Of a stretch of DNA of 48,092 bases, positions 1 through 8,700 are shown in pieces. The stretch is taken from contig JAAYLR010000157.1 in NCBI GenBank assembly GCA_012521815.1, forward strand, positions 1-48,092, read 5' to 3'. Positions within the stretch are counted from its first letter, which is position 1. Each line of letters starts with the position of its first letter. The translations under genes and the position numbers were made by a program. The DNA is from Acidobacteriota bacterium (GTDB lineage Bacteria > Acidobacteriota > Thermoanaerobaculia > Multivoradales > JAGPDF01). A model generated the notes under the pieces. That model saw only the letters and a list, made by a program, of their open reading frames with translations. It was not told the DNA's origin and searched no databases.

Positions 1-1
1 G

Positions 2-1225
2 AGCCCGGCGGCCGGGGTGCTGCAGGAGATCCGTTTCGCGGCCGGGGCGACGGTGGCGGTGCAGACGGTGGTGGCGGTGATCGGGGAGGCGGGCGAGCAG
101 CCGGCGGCTCCGGCTCCGGCGCCCGCCGTGGCGGCGCCGGCGCCTGCGGCTCCCGCCGCTCCCGCGCCGGCGGCCGCGCCGGCCCCGGCTCCAGCCCCAG
201 CTCCAACCTCAGCGGCCGTTTCTCCGGAGGAAGCTCTCGCCGACCGGGTGCGGCGGCTCTCGAGCCCGCTCGTGCGCTCGATCGCCGCCAAGGAGGGGGT
301 GGACATCTCCCAGATCGAGGGGACGGGGATCCACGGCCGGGTCACGAAGCAGGACATCGAGGCGTATCTCGAGCGGCGGCGCGCCGGCGGCGTCGCCCCG
401 CCGGTGGCGACGGTAGCGGCGCCGGCAGCGGCTGCGGCTCCCGCCGCGGCGGCGGCTCCGGCCGGCAAGGTCGACACCGGCTTCCACGTCCCGGCCTACC
501 TGCCGGGCGAGGAGGTGGTGATCGAGCCGATGTCGCGGATCCGGCAGATCACCGCGGCCCACATGCGCTACTCGAAGGACACCTCCGCGCACGTGACGAC
601 CGTCTTCCACATCGACTTCTCGAAGGTGCACGCGACGCGCGAGCGGGCGAAGGGGAAGTTCCTCGCCGCCAACGGCACCAAGCTCACCTACATGCCGTTC
701 ATCTTCAAGGCGGTGGCCGCGGCGCTCAAGGCGCATCCGAAGCTCAACGCCGCCGTCGACGGTACGAACGTGGTCTTCAAGAAGCAGATCCACCTCGGGA
801 TGGCGGTGGCGCTCGACTGGGGGCTGCTCGTGCCGGTGCTCCGCAACGCCGACACGCTCAACCTCGTGGGGCTCGCCAAGGGGGCGAACGACCTCGCCGA
901 CCGGGCGCGCGCCAAGAAGCTCTCCCCCGACGAGCTCAAGGGCGGCACCTTCACGATCACCAACCCCGGCGTCTACGGCTCGCTCTTCGGAACCCCGATC
1001 ATCAACCAGCCGCAGGTGGCGATCCTCGGGATCGGGACGGTGGAGAAGCGGGTGGTGGTCGAGACCGACGCCGACGGCAACGATCACATGGTGATCAAGC
1101 CGATGGCCTACTTCGGCATCACCTACGATCACCGGCTGGTCGACGGCGCCGACGCCGACCATTTCATGAACAGCGTCAAGAAGGGGCTCCTCGGCCCCTG
1201 GCCGGAGCTCGATCCGTACCTCTGA
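2..1225 (+). CDS. 2-oxo acid dehydrogenase E2 (dihydrolipoamide acyltransferase), 5'-truncated
   Basis: This is the E2 core of a 2-oxo acid dehydrogenase complex. It transfers the acyl group from the lipoyl arm to CoA. The reading frame is open to the window edge (SPAAGVLQEI before the GTG at 17), which is the second half of a lipoyl domain, so the GTG at 17 is not the true start and the lipoyl-lysine lies outside. Counting from that GTG: a Pro/Ala-rich linker (about 27-67), a peripheral E1/E3-binding domain (about 81-118, RVRRLSSPLVRSIAAKEG), a second Pro/Ala linker, then the catalytic domain with the active-site motif DHRLVDGAD near the C-terminus. DHRLVDG fits pyruvate or branched-chain E2s as well as actinobacterial-type E2s, so the substrate is left open. 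lipB lies 38 bp downstream, consistent with lipoylation of this enzyme. Confidence 0.93.
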   Translation, partial: SPAAGVLQEIRFAAGATVAVQTVVAVIGEAGEQPAAPAPAPAVAAPAPAAPAAPAPAAAPAPAPAPAPTSAAVSPEEALADRVRRLSSPLVRSIAAKEGVDISQIEGTGIHGRVTKQDIEAYLERRRAGGVAPPVATVAAPAAAAAPAAAAAPAGKVDTGFHVPAYLPGEEVVIEPMSRIRQITAAHMRYSKDTSAHVTTVFHIDFSKVHATRERAKGKFLAANGTKLTYMPFIFKAVAAALKAHPKLNAAVDGTNVVFKKQIHLGMAVALDWGLLVPVLRNADTLNLVGLAKGANDLADRARAKKLSPDELKGGTFTITNPGVYGSLFGTPIINQPQVAILGIGTVEKRVVVETDADGNDHMVIKPMAYFGITYDHRLVDGADADHFMNSVKKGLLGPWPELDPYL

Positions 1226-1251
1226 GCGGGCGCTCCGGCCGGCCGCGCGGA

Positions 1252-1257
1252 TAGACT
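1252..1257 (+). promoter_or_regulatory. Candidate -10 element for leaderless lipB transcript
   Basis: TAGACT ends 6 nt before the GTG of lipB. A TANNNT box at this distance is the typical position for leaderless transcription, and no Shine-Dalgarno sequence is seen before the GTG. No convincing -35 is visible. The mirror copy is at 46836-46841. Confidence 0.5.
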
Positions 1258-1263
1258 CTCCGC

Positions 1264-1965
1264 GTGGGGAATCGCCGCACCCGATGGAGCTGGCTCGGCC
1301 GGATCGGCTACCGTGAGGCCACGGCGCTGCAACTCGCGCTGCGGGCGCGGGTGCAGCGGGGGGAGGGGGAGGAGCACCTCCTCCTGCTCGAGCACCCGCA
1401 CGTCTACACCCTGGGGCGCAACGCGACCGCGGCCGACGTCGTCGCCTCCCGGGCCTGGCTCGCCCGGGAGGGGGTCGAGGTCTGCGAGACCGACCGTGGC
1501 GGGCAGGTCACCTACCACGGCCCCGGGCAGCTCGTCGGCTATCCGATCCTCGACCTCAACCCCGACCGCCGTGATGTCCGGCGCTACGTCGCCGACCTCT
1601 CCGCCGCCCTCGTCGCCACCCTCGCCGGCTACGGGATCGCGGCGCGGGCGGCGGCGCGCAGCGCCGAGACCGGGGTCTGGGTCGAGGAGCGGAAGATCGC
1701 CTCGATCGGCATCCATCTCTCCCGCTGGGTGACCACCCACGGCTTCGCGCTCAACGTCACCCCCGATCTCTCGTTTTTCGGCGGCATCGTCCCCTGCGGG
1801 ATGCCCGGCGTCCGGATGACCTCGATCGCGGCCGAAGGCGCGGGGGAGCCGGATCTGGCGGAGGTGGCCCGGCGCTTCCTCGTACCGTTCGCCGCGCAGT
1901 TCGACCGGGAGCTCGTGGAGGCGCCGCCCGGCGAGGTACTGGCCGTATGCCGTTCCGCTTCATAG
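1264..1965 (+). CDS. lipB: Octanoyl-[ACP]:protein N-octanoyltransferase LipB
   Basis: LipB moves octanoate from acyl carrier protein to the lipoyl domains of E2 and GcvH proteins, the first step of lipoate synthesis; LipA, encoded about 11 kb downstream, then inserts sulfur. The 233-aa protein has the family hallmarks: HPHVYTLGR (about 44-52), RGGQVTYHGPGQLVGYPI (about 78-95), the catalytic lysine in KIASIGIH (Lys144) and the acyl-thioester cysteine in GIVPCGMPGV (Cys178). The GTG at 1264 is preceded by a close -10-like box instead of a ribosome site. The 3' end overlaps the archease gene by 19 bp, so the two are probably co-transcribed. Confidence 0.96.
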   Translation: MGNRRTRWSWLGRIGYREATALQLALRARVQRGEGEEHLLLLEHPHVYTLGRNATAADVVASRAWLAREGVEVCETDRGGQVTYHGPGQLVGYPILDLNPDRRDVRRYVADLSAALVATLAGYGIAARAAARSAETGVWVEERKIASIGIHLSRWVTTHGFALNVTPDLSFFGGIVPCGMPGVRMTSIAAEGAGEPDLAEVARRFLVPFAAQFDRELVEAPPGEVLAVCRSAS

Positions 1966-2366
1966 ACCACACCGGCGACGTCGGTTTCGAGCTGGAGGGG
2001 GGCACGCTCGCCGAGCTCCTGAGCGAGGCGGTGGCGGCGTTCGCGTGCACCCTCACCGATCGCGAACGGCTCGGAAGCGCGGAGAGCCGGGAGCTCGAGC
2101 TTGCGGCGCCCGCCCCGGACCTGCTCCTCCATGCGCTCCTCGAAGAGCTCCTCTACCTCTTCGAGCGCGACGGCTTCCTCGCCCGGGAGGGGCGGATGGA
2201 GCTCGCCGGGGAGCGCCCGTGGCGGCTCCGGGCCCGGCTCGCGGGCGAGTGCCGGGATCCGCAGCGGCTCCCCCTGAAGCTGCTCGTCAAGGGGATCACC
2301 TACCACCAGCTCGCGGTCGCGGAGCGGGACGGCGGCTTCCACGGCCGCGTCCTGCTCGACATCTGA
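1947..2366 (+). CDS. Archease (RtcB cofactor)
   Basis: Archease helps the RNA ligase RtcB become guanylated and turn over, and broadens its NTP use. The 139-aa protein starts with the family signature FIDHTGDVGFEL, has the acidic residues expected for metal binding, a KLLVKGITYHQL motif (about 109-120) and ends in LLDI, as archeases do. It overlaps lipB by 19 bp and rtcB starts 10 bp after its stop, so archease and ligase are in one transcription unit. Its size is normal for the family. Confidence 0.95.
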   Translation: MPFRFIDHTGDVGFELEGGTLAELLSEAVAAFACTLTDRERLGSAESRELELAAPAPDLLLHALLEELLYLFERDGFLAREGRMELAGERPWRLRARLAGECRDPQRLPLKLLVKGITYHQLAVAERDGGFHGRVLLDI

Positions 2367-2376
2367 GGAGGCGGAG

Positions 2377-3813
2377 ATGCGGCTCGAACGGCTCGACCCC
2401 TGGCGCGTGCGGATCCCCCGCCACGGCGGGATGCGGGTCGACGGGATCGTCTACGCCGGGCCGGAGCTGATGGCGGAGATCGAGCGCGACCCCTGCCTCG
2501 AGCAGGTCGCCAACGTGGCGCACCTGCCGGGGATCGTCGGCGCCTCGCTCGCGATGCCCGACATCCACTGGGGGTACGGCTTCCCGATCGGCGGGGTGGC
2601 GGCGATGGACGCCGAGGAGGGGGTGATCTCCCCCGGCGGGGTCGGCTACGACATCAACTGCGGGGTGCGCCTCCTGCGCTCCACCCTCACCGCCGACGAG
2701 GTCCGCCCGCGCCTGCGGGAGCTGGTGGCGCAGCTCTTCCGCAACGTGCCGACCGGGGTCGGCGCCGGCCGGCGCGACCTCCGGCTCGGGCGGCGCGACC
2801 TCGAGCGCGTCCTCGCGCGCGGGGCGGCGTGGGCGGTCGGGCGCGGGATGGGGGAGCCGGACGATCTGCTCCACATCGAAGAGGGCGGCTGCCTCGCCAC
2901 CGCCGACCCGGAGGCGGTCTCGGCGCGCGCCTGCGAGCGCGGCGGCCCGCAGCTCGGCACCCTCGGCTCGGGGAACCACTTCTGCGAGGTGCAGGAGGTC
3001 GAGGAGGTCTTCGACGAGAAGGCCGCCGCGGCCTTCGGGCTCGCGCGCGGGCAGGTCACGGTGATGCTCCACAGCGGCTCGCGTGGGCTCGGCCATCAGG
3101 TCTGCAGCGACTTCCTCAAGCGGATGCTCGACGCCGCGCGGCGGTACGGGATCGCGCTCCCCGACCGGCAGCTCTGCTGCGCGCCGATCCGCTCCGAGGA
3201 GGGGCGGGAGTACCTCGGGGCGATGGCCGCGGCGGCGAACTTCGCCTTCGCCAACCGGCAGGTGATGACCCACTGGGTGCGGGAGAGCTTCGCCGCCGTC
3301 TTCGGGCTCCCCCCGGCGCGGCTCGGACTCGGGGTCGTCTACGACGTCTGCCACAACATCGCGAAGTTCGAACGCTTCACCGTCGCCGGCCGGGAGCGGC
3401 GGCTCTGCGTCCACCGCAAGGGGGCGACCCGGGCGTACCCGCCGGGGCATCCGCAGACCCCGGAGGCGTACCGGGAGGCCGGCCAGCCGGTGATCATCCC
3501 CGGCGACATGGGGCGCTACTCGTACGTGCTCGCCGGCACCGAGCGCGCCTTCGCCGACACCTTCGGCTCGAGCTGCCACGGCGCCGGCCGCCGTCTCTCC
3601 CGCCACCGGGCGAAGGCCGCCGCGAGGGGGCGCGATCTCGTGGGCGAGCTCGCCGCGCGCGGGGTCGTGGTGATGGCGGATGGGATGGGAACGGTCGCCG
3701 AGGAGATGCCGGAGGCGTACAAGGACGTGGCGGAGGTGGTCGAGGTGGTCGAGGGCGCAGGGATCAGCTGCCGGGTGGCGCGGCTGCGGCCGCTCGGGGT
3801 GATCAAGGGGTGA
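2377..3813 (+). CDS. rtcB: RNA-splicing/repair ligase RtcB
   Basis: RtcB joins 2',3'-cyclic phosphate or 3'-phosphate RNA ends to 5'-OH ends using GTP and Mn2+, in tRNA splicing or RNA repair. The 478-aa protein carries all metal ligands and the guanylated histidine: GVGYDINCGVRLL (Cys95), GSGNHFCEVQ (His201), LHSGSRGLGHQV (His232), CHNIAKFE (His326) and SSCHGAGRRLSR (His401). These lie 2-3 residues from the Pyrococcus horikoshii positions (98, 203, 234, 329, 404). The ATG at 2377 follows gaggaggcggag, a good ribosome site. The archease partner lies directly upstream. No RtcR-type sigma54 activator is nearby, so expression may be constitutive. Confidence 0.97.
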   Translation: MRLERLDPWRVRIPRHGGMRVDGIVYAGPELMAEIERDPCLEQVANVAHLPGIVGASLAMPDIHWGYGFPIGGVAAMDAEEGVISPGGVGYDINCGVRLLRSTLTADEVRPRLRELVAQLFRNVPTGVGAGRRDLRLGRRDLERVLARGAAWAVGRGMGEPDDLLHIEEGGCLATADPEAVSARACERGGPQLGTLGSGNHFCEVQEVEEVFDEKAAAAFGLARGQVTVMLHSGSRGLGHQVCSDFLKRMLDAARRYGIALPDRQLCCAPIRSEEGREYLGAMAAAANFAFANRQVMTHWVRESFAAVFGLPPARLGLGVVYDVCHNIAKFERFTVAGRERRLCVHRKGATRAYPPGHPQTPEAYREAGQPVIIPGDMGRYSYVLAGTERAFADTFGSSCHGAGRRLSRHRAKAAARGRDLVGELAARGVVVMADGMGTVAEEMPEAYKDVAEVVEVVEGAGISCRVARLRPLGVIKG

Positions 3814-3820
3814 GGCGGCG

Positions 3821-4849
3821 ATGAGCACCCCGCTGGTCATCGGGCTCTCGGCGGTCATCGTCGCGGTCACCGACGAGACGCCGCGGGTGCTCGTGGTGCG
3901 CCGGCCCGGCGCCGCCGGCGAGCTGGCGCTCCCCTCCGGCCCCCTCGACCCCGACCGGGACCGCACGCTCGAGCTCGCGCTGCGCAACTGGGTGCGCACC
4001 CAGACCGGGCTGGAGCTGGGGTACGTCGAGCAGCTCTACACCTTCGGCGATCGCGTCCGGGGGCGCAGCGGCGAAGAGGAGGCGCGGGAGCTCTCGATCG
4101 CCTACCTCGCGCTGGTGCGCGAAGGGGGAGCGCCGGAGGCGACCGGCGCGGGCTGGCTCGACGTCTACGACCTCTTCCCGTGGGAGGACTGGCGGCAGGG
4201 GCGGCCGCCGGAGATCGACCGGGTCCTCGCTCCGCTCCTCGCCCGCTGGGCCGATGGGGCCGGCGGCGAGGCCGCCGCGGCCCGGCGGGAGCGGATCGAC
4301 ATCGTCTTCGGTCTGGGCGGCACCCCCGGCGATGGCGAGCGGGTCCTCGACCGGTACGAGCTCCTCTACGAAGCCCGGGCGGTGGGCGAGAGCGTGCGCG
4401 ACCGGGGCGGCCGGAGCCGTCCGGCTCCCGGGACGGGGCAGGTGCTCGCCCTCGACCACCGCCGGATCCTCGCGGTGGCGCTCGGGCGTCTGCGCGGCAA
4501 GCTCCGCTACCGGCCGGTGGTCTTCGAGCTGCTCCCGCCGCTCTTCACGCTCTCGCAGCTCCAGCGCGCGGTCGAAGCGCTCGCCGGCCTCCGGCTCCAC
4601 CAGCAGAACTTCCGGCGGCTGATCGAACAGGCCGGGCTCGTGGAGGGGACCGGCCGGCGCGAGACCCGCACCGGCGGCCGGCCGGCCGAGCTCTTCCGCT
4701 TCCGGCGCGAGGTCCTGCGCGAGCGGCCGGCGCCGGGCGTGGGGCTGCCCGGGCGGCGGGAGGCGCCTCCGGGCGGCGAGCGGGAGGGCGCCGGGGAACG
4801 GGCCGGGAGCCGCGGCATGCGCGCTCGGAACCGGGAACCCGCGGGATAG
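3821..4849 (+). CDS. NrtR-like transcriptional regulator (degenerate Nudix domain plus winged helix)
   Basis: The 342-aa protein has an N-terminal Nudix-like fold (AVIVAVTDETPRVLVVRR, with a sheet-helix pattern to about 150). The Nudix box region (about 40-64, GPLDPDRDRTLELALRNWV) lacks the REUxEE catalytic core, so hydrolysis is unlikely. The C-terminal part (about 244-295) has FTLSQLQRAVEAL, HQQNFRRLIEQAGLVEGTG and RPAELFRF, which is the DNA-binding winged helix of NrtR-type NAD regulators. Members of that family sense ADP-ribose or related NAD metabolites and repress NAD synthesis genes; nadABC lies about 4.7 kb downstream. The last 40 residues are low-complexity and charged. It starts 8 bp after rtcB. 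The family call is fairly sure; the ligand and targets are inferred. Confidence 0.75.
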   Translation: MSTPLVIGLSAVIVAVTDETPRVLVVRRPGAAGELALPSGPLDPDRDRTLELALRNWVRTQTGLELGYVEQLYTFGDRVRGRSGEEEARELSIAYLALVREGGAPEATGAGWLDVYDLFPWEDWRQGRPPEIDRVLAPLLARWADGAGGEAAAARRERIDIVFGLGGTPGDGERVLDRYELLYEARAVGESVRDRGGRSRPAPGTGQVLALDHRRILAVALGRLRGKLRYRPVVFELLPPLFTLSQLQRAVEALAGLRLHQQNFRRLIEQAGLVEGTGRRETRTGGRPAELFRFRREVLRERPAPGVGLPGRREAPPGGEREGAGERAGSRGMRARNREPAG

Positions 4850-4863
4850 GATTCGCCCTCGGC

Positions 4864-6807
4864 GTGGCTTCCCCGGTCTTTTCTCCAACCGCTCCCTCTT
4901 CCTCTCTCGCCCGGGCGGGCATCCGCCTGGTGCTGGGGGGGCTGCTCGCCTGGCATCTGATCCTCACGCTCTGGATGGCGTGGGCGCACGGTCCGGGCGA
5001 CTATTTCTACGACGAGCGGTTCAACATGGAGAACGTCCGGGCGATCGTCGGCTCGGGGCGGCTGCAACCCGCCAACGCCTGGTACGGGCCGATGACCTAC
5101 CTGCCCCAGACCGCGGTGATCGCCGGGCTCGAACGGTTCCACCGGGCGAGCGGCGGCCGGGGCTGGGAGATGCTCGACCAGAACGGGGGGGCCACCGTCG
5201 CCGCCTACCGCGTGGCGCGCCTCGTGGGCATCGCCTACGGGGTGACGGCGGTGCTCGTCCTTTTCTGGGCCGGCCAGGCGCTCGGGGGAGCGGGTGCCGG
5301 GCTCGCCGCGGCCGTGGTGCTGGCCTCGAGCCCCTGGGCGATCCGGAGCGCGGTCGAGTTCAAGCCGGACGGACCCCTGCTGCTCGCGCTCGCGCTCTGC
5401 CTCCGGGCGCTCGTCGCGGCCTGCCAGCGGCCCTCCGTGGGCCGGCTGATCGGAGTCGCGGCGCTGTTCGGGGCGGCGACCGCGGTGAAGCTCAACGCGG
5501 CCTTCTTCGCCCCCCTGCTTCTCTTCCCGGCCTGGGCGCTCGCCCGGACCACCCGGCTCCGGCGGGTCGCGGCCGGCCTCGCCGCCAGCGCCGTCGTGGC
5601 CCCGCTCACGTTTCTGCTCCTCACCCCCTGGTTCGAGGAGTGGCTCTTCTTCTTCGGCCGGATTCAGAAGCACTACCAGCGCAACGCGGTCGAGACGGGA
5701 GTGGGGGCCCTCGCCGCCGAGATGGGGCGGCAGCTGCTCTCCCCCGTGTACCTGGGCCGCTGGGTCGGCCTCTGTGCCCTGCTCGGCGGCCTCTGGGTGC
5801 TCTGGCGCGCCCGGCGCGCCGCCGGCCGGGATCTCGCGCAGCTCGCCGTGGTCGTGGCGATCCCGCTCTACCTCTCGTTGCTCCTCGCCGCGACCCGCTA
5901 CCCGAAGAGCAACAACCTGGTGCCGCTGCTGCCGTTCGCGGCGGTGCTGGCCGGGCTCTTCGCGGCGCGGCTGGCGCAGGTCGTCACGGAGCGAATCGGA
6001 CGCTGGCCGGCGATGGCTCCCCTGCTGGCCGTCGGGCTCCTCGCGGTGACGGCGATGCCCGCCGCCTGGAGTTTCTCGGTGGAGGAGCACGTCCCCACCA
6101 CGCTCGATCTCGCCCTTCTCACGGTCAAGAGCCGCCTGCCGTTCGTCAGCCCGCGGGTTGGCCTCTACTGCGGCCTCGACGAGGCTCCTCCCGGGCCGCT
6201 CGTGACGAGCGGGTACGAGCGCCGTTTCGTCTCCTGGTGGCCGGCGGATGGCGAGGCGGCGGAGATGGATCCGCGGCTCGCCGATCTCCTGCTCGCCCCT
6301 CCGGGCGCCTGCCGGGAGCGCGAGAGCGCGTTCTGCCGGGCGCTCTCGGAGCCGGCCGGATCCGAACGGATCGTCTTCGCTCCGGGTCTGCTCCGGGCCC
6401 GGGGCCCCGAGTTGAGCCTGCGTCTGCAACCCTGGCAGCCGTACGGCGATGAGGTCGAGCTCCCGTTCCTGCCGGAGGAAGCCGGGCGCTGGCGACTGCA
6501 GCTGCCCGAGGAGTGGCCGGAGGGCGAGCTGGTGTCGCTCCAGCTCGAGCTCCCCGACGGGGTCCAGCCGACGCTGCGCCGGGCGGATGGTACCTCCATC
6601 CCGATCGGTCCGGCGGCGGACTGGAGGGGCGCGGAGGCGCTGGTCGTCACCACGGCCCGTTTTCACGTCGCCGCCGGCGAAGAGATCGCGCTCGCGGCGC
6701 CTCCGGAGTCGTCGTTCGCCGCTCCCGGGGAGGAGCGGGCGCGAGTGCTCGCGAGCCGATGGCGGTCGCCGGCGGAAACGGATACCGTTGACGCCTCGGG
6801 CTATTGA
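4864..6807 (+). CDS. GT-C (GT39/ArnT-like) integral membrane glycosyltransferase
   Basis: Probably transfers a sugar from a polyprenyl-phosphate carrier to an envelope acceptor on the outer face of the inner membrane. With the GTG at 4864 the protein is 647 aa; the longer ORF from 4180 overlaps the upstream gene and reads as a shadow there. Residues 15-40 form a first membrane helix, followed by the acidic loop motif GDYFYDERFN (Asp50-Glu51) typical of GT39-type catalytic loops. Many hydrophobic segments follow to about residue 410, then a soluble C-terminal domain of about 230 residues. The bacterial GT39 family is diverse, so donor and acceptor cannot be named. The GT2, aminotransferase and methyltransferase genes downstream suggest an envelope glycan role. 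Confidence 0.8.
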   Translation: MASPVFSPTAPSSSLARAGIRLVLGGLLAWHLILTLWMAWAHGPGDYFYDERFNMENVRAIVGSGRLQPANAWYGPMTYLPQTAVIAGLERFHRASGGRGWEMLDQNGGATVAAYRVARLVGIAYGVTAVLVLFWAGQALGGAGAGLAAAVVLASSPWAIRSAVEFKPDGPLLLALALCLRALVAACQRPSVGRLIGVAALFGAATAVKLNAAFFAPLLLFPAWALARTTRLRRVAAGLAASAVVAPLTFLLLTPWFEEWLFFFGRIQKHYQRNAVETGVGALAAEMGRQLLSPVYLGRWVGLCALLGGLWVLWRARRAAGRDLAQLAVVVAIPLYLSLLLAATRYPKSNNLVPLLPFAAVLAGLFAARLAQVVTERIGRWPAMAPLLAVGLLAVTAMPAAWSFSVEEHVPTTLDLALLTVKSRLPFVSPRVGLYCGLDEAPPGPLVTSGYERRFVSWWPADGEAAEMDPRLADLLLAPPGACRERESAFCRALSEPAGSERIVFAPGLLRARGPELSLRLQPWQPYGDEVELPFLPEEAGRWRLQLPEEWPEGELVSLQLELPDGVQPTLRRADGTSIPIGPAADWRGAEALVVTTARFHVAAGEEIALAAPPESSFAAPGEERARVLASRWRSPAETDTVDASGY

Positions 6808-6832
6808 ACCGCGCCAGACGCCCTGCTAGCGT
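6804..6832 (+). promoter_or_regulatory. Candidate sigma70-type promoter for the aminotransferase operon
   Basis: TTGAAC (6804-6809), a 17-bp spacer and TAGCGT (6827-6832) lie 39 nt upstream of the ATG at 6872. The -35 box contains the TGA stop of the membrane glycosyltransferase gene. Mirror copy at 41261-41289. Confidence 0.5.
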
Positions 6833-6871
6833 TCCGCGCGGCCCGGCCCCCGGACCTTCGCGCACGAGACC

Positions 6872-8050
6872 ATGAGCCCCTCCGACCCGCGGTTGCCCTT
6901 CTCCCCCGAGAGCTCTCCGGACGGCGCCGGTGCCCGCGAACGGATCCCGCTCGCCGAGCCCGATCTGCGCGGACGCGAGCTCGAGTACGTCACCGACTGC
7001 GTCCGGAGCGGCTGGATCTCGTCGATCGGCCCCTGGGTCGACCGCTTCGAGCGGGAGCTGGCGCAGTACGTGGGCGTGCGCCGGGCGCTCACCACCGCGA
7101 ACGGCACGGTGGCGCTCCACCTGGCCCTGGCGGCGCTCGGCATCGGTCCGGGCGACGAGGTGATCGTGCCGGCCCTGACCTTCGCGGCGACCGCGAACGC
7201 GGTGCTCTACTGCGGGGCCACGCCGGTCCTCGTCGACGTCCGCGAAGAGGACTGGGGCCTCGATCCGCGACTCGTGGCCGAGGCGGTGACGCCGCGGACC
7301 CGGGCGCTCCTGCCGGTTCACCTCTACGGTCATCCGTGCGACCTCGAGCCGCTGCTCGCGCTCGCCCGGCGGCACGATCTGGCGGTCGTCGAGGACGCCG
7401 CCGAGGCGCTCGGAGCGCTCTACGACGGCCGTCCGGCGGGGAGCTTCGGCGACATCTCCTGCTTCAGCTTCTACGGCAACAAGCTGATCACCACCGGCGA
7501 GGGCGGGGCATGCCTGACCTCCCGCGCCGATCTCGCGGAGCGGATGGCGCTGCTGCGCGACCACGGAATGAACAAGGCGCGCCGCTACTGGCACGACGAG
7601 CTCGGCTTCAACTACCGGATGACGAGCCTGCAGGCGGCGGTCGGGGTGGCGCAGCTCGAGCGGATCGAGGAGCTCGTCGCGGCCCGCCGCCGCAACGCCG
7701 CCGCCTACCGCGAGCGCCTCGCGGATCTGCCCGTCGGCTTCCCGCCGGAAAGCGCCCGGGTGCGGAGCACCTTCTGGATGTTCAACCTCCTGCTCGGATC
7801 CGAGCCGCGCTGGGAGCGGGACGCGGTGATGCGCCAGCTCGCCGCGGCCGGAGTCGACAGCCGCCCGGTCTTCTACCCCCTGCCCGAGATGCCGCTCTAC
7901 GCCCGGTACGTCAGGCCGGGGCAGGAGTTCCCGGTCGCGTCACGGCTCGGTGCGCGCGGGCTCAGCCTGCCGTCGGCGACCACGCTGCGCCCGGCGGAGA
8001 TCGACCGCGTGGCCGCGGCGGTGCGCAGCGCCCTCGGACGGGTCCCATGA
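6872..8050 (+). CDS. DegT/DnrJ/EryC1/StrS family PLP-dependent sugar aminotransferase
   Basis: Enzymes of this family convert a nucleotide-activated keto-sugar to an amino sugar using glutamate as donor. The 392-aa protein shows the usual N-terminus IPLAEPDLRGRELEYVTDCV, the stretch SGWISSIGPWVDRFE, the PLP-ring aspartate in VVEDAAEALGA (Asp175) and the Schiff-base lysine in SFYGNKLITTGEGG (Lys204). The N-terminal pattern resembles perosamine-synthase-like members (GDP-4-keto-6-deoxymannose as substrate), but this is not decisive. It overlaps the next gene by ATGA, so the methyltransferase is translationally coupled. Confidence 0.9.
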   Translation: MSPSDPRLPFSPESSPDGAGARERIPLAEPDLRGRELEYVTDCVRSGWISSIGPWVDRFERELAQYVGVRRALTTANGTVALHLALAALGIGPGDEVIVPALTFAATANAVLYCGATPVLVDVREEDWGLDPRLVAEAVTPRTRALLPVHLYGHPCDLEPLLALARRHDLAVVEDAAEALGALYDGRPAGSFGDISCFSFYGNKLITTGEGGACLTSRADLAERMALLRDHGMNKARRYWHDELGFNYRMTSLQAAVGVAQLERIEELVAARRRNAAAYRERLADLPVGFPPESARVRSTFWMFNLLLGSEPRWERDAVMRQLAAAGVDSRPVFYPLPEMPLYARYVRPGQEFPVASRLGARGLSLPSATTLRPAEIDRVAAAVRSALGRVP

Positions 8051-8700
8051 CCGACACCTCCGTCTACGAGCATTACCAGCAGCTGAGCACCGCGTACGAC
8101 ACGGGGCGCAATCAGCGCTTCTTCCGGCTGGCGCTCGCCCGCTATCTCGACTGCCTCGGCCCCGCGCCGGGGCGGGTGCTCGAGGTCGGCTGCGGCACCG
8201 GCGGCTACCTGGTCGAGCTCCGGCAGCGGGGGATCGAGGCGTTCGGAACGGACATCAGCCCGGCGATGTGCGAGCTGGCGGAGAAGAAGCTGACGGGGCT
8301 GGGGCTGCCCGGTCCCGATCTCGTCCGCTGCGCCGACGTCCACGAAGCCACCGGCTTCGCCGAGCCGTTCGACACGGCGGTGGTGATGGACAGCTGGGAG
8401 GTGCTCGCCCGGCCGGAGCGCGTCGTGCGGGTGCTGCACGGAGCGCTTCGCGACGGGGGCCGCCTCGTGCTCTTCACCCCCAACCAGGGCGCCCGGCTCT
8501 TCCTCACGGCGCTCGAGATCCTCCGCATCAAGAAGCTCCGGCCGGCCTTCCAGTACCGCCAGTCCGCCCTGCGCCGGGTGATCGCCCTCACGGCGCCGGG
8601 GTTCGCCCTCGAGCGGCGCGGCACGCTCTTCCTCGGCCTCGAGCGGTGGTTCGTCTTCCGCCGCCGGCCGGCGTTCTCCACCACGGGTCCGGAGACCTGA
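8047..8700 (+). CDS. Class I SAM-dependent methyltransferase
   Basis: The 217-aa protein has a Rossmann-type methyltransferase core with SAM-binding motif I LEVGCGTGGYL (45-55), the acidic residue after strand 2 (FGTDIS), and a post-core GGRLVLFTPN. The N-terminus VYEHYQQLSTAYD is common in methyltransferases that act on lipids, quinones or sugars. The start codon is the ATG of an ATGA overlap with the aminotransferase gene; the longer ORF from 7336 is out-of-frame read-through of that gene. The target is unknown; by context, a sugar or a lipid carrier product. Confidence 0.85.
   Translation: MTDTSVYEHYQQLSTAYDTGRNQRFFRLALARYLDCLGPAPGRVLEVGCGTGGYLVELRQRGIEAFGTDISPAMCELAEKKLTGLGLPGPDLVRCADVHEATGFAEPFDTAVVMDSWEVLARPERVVRVLHGALRDGGRLVLFTPNQGARLFLTALEILRIKKLRPAFQYRQSALRRVIALTAPGFALERRGTLFLGLERWFVFRRRPAFSTTGPET

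Noticed and set aside
100-470. Short GC-rich repeats (gcgccggcgcc-like) as a possible repeat array or CRISPR
   Set aside because: They encode the Pro/Ala linkers of the E2 protein in frame; there are no regular spacers.
4180-4863. N-terminal extension of the membrane glycosyltransferase ORF
   Set aside because: This part overlaps the NrtR-like gene out of frame and is Arg/Ala/Gly-rich. The hydrophobic, domain-like sequence begins after the GTG at 4864.
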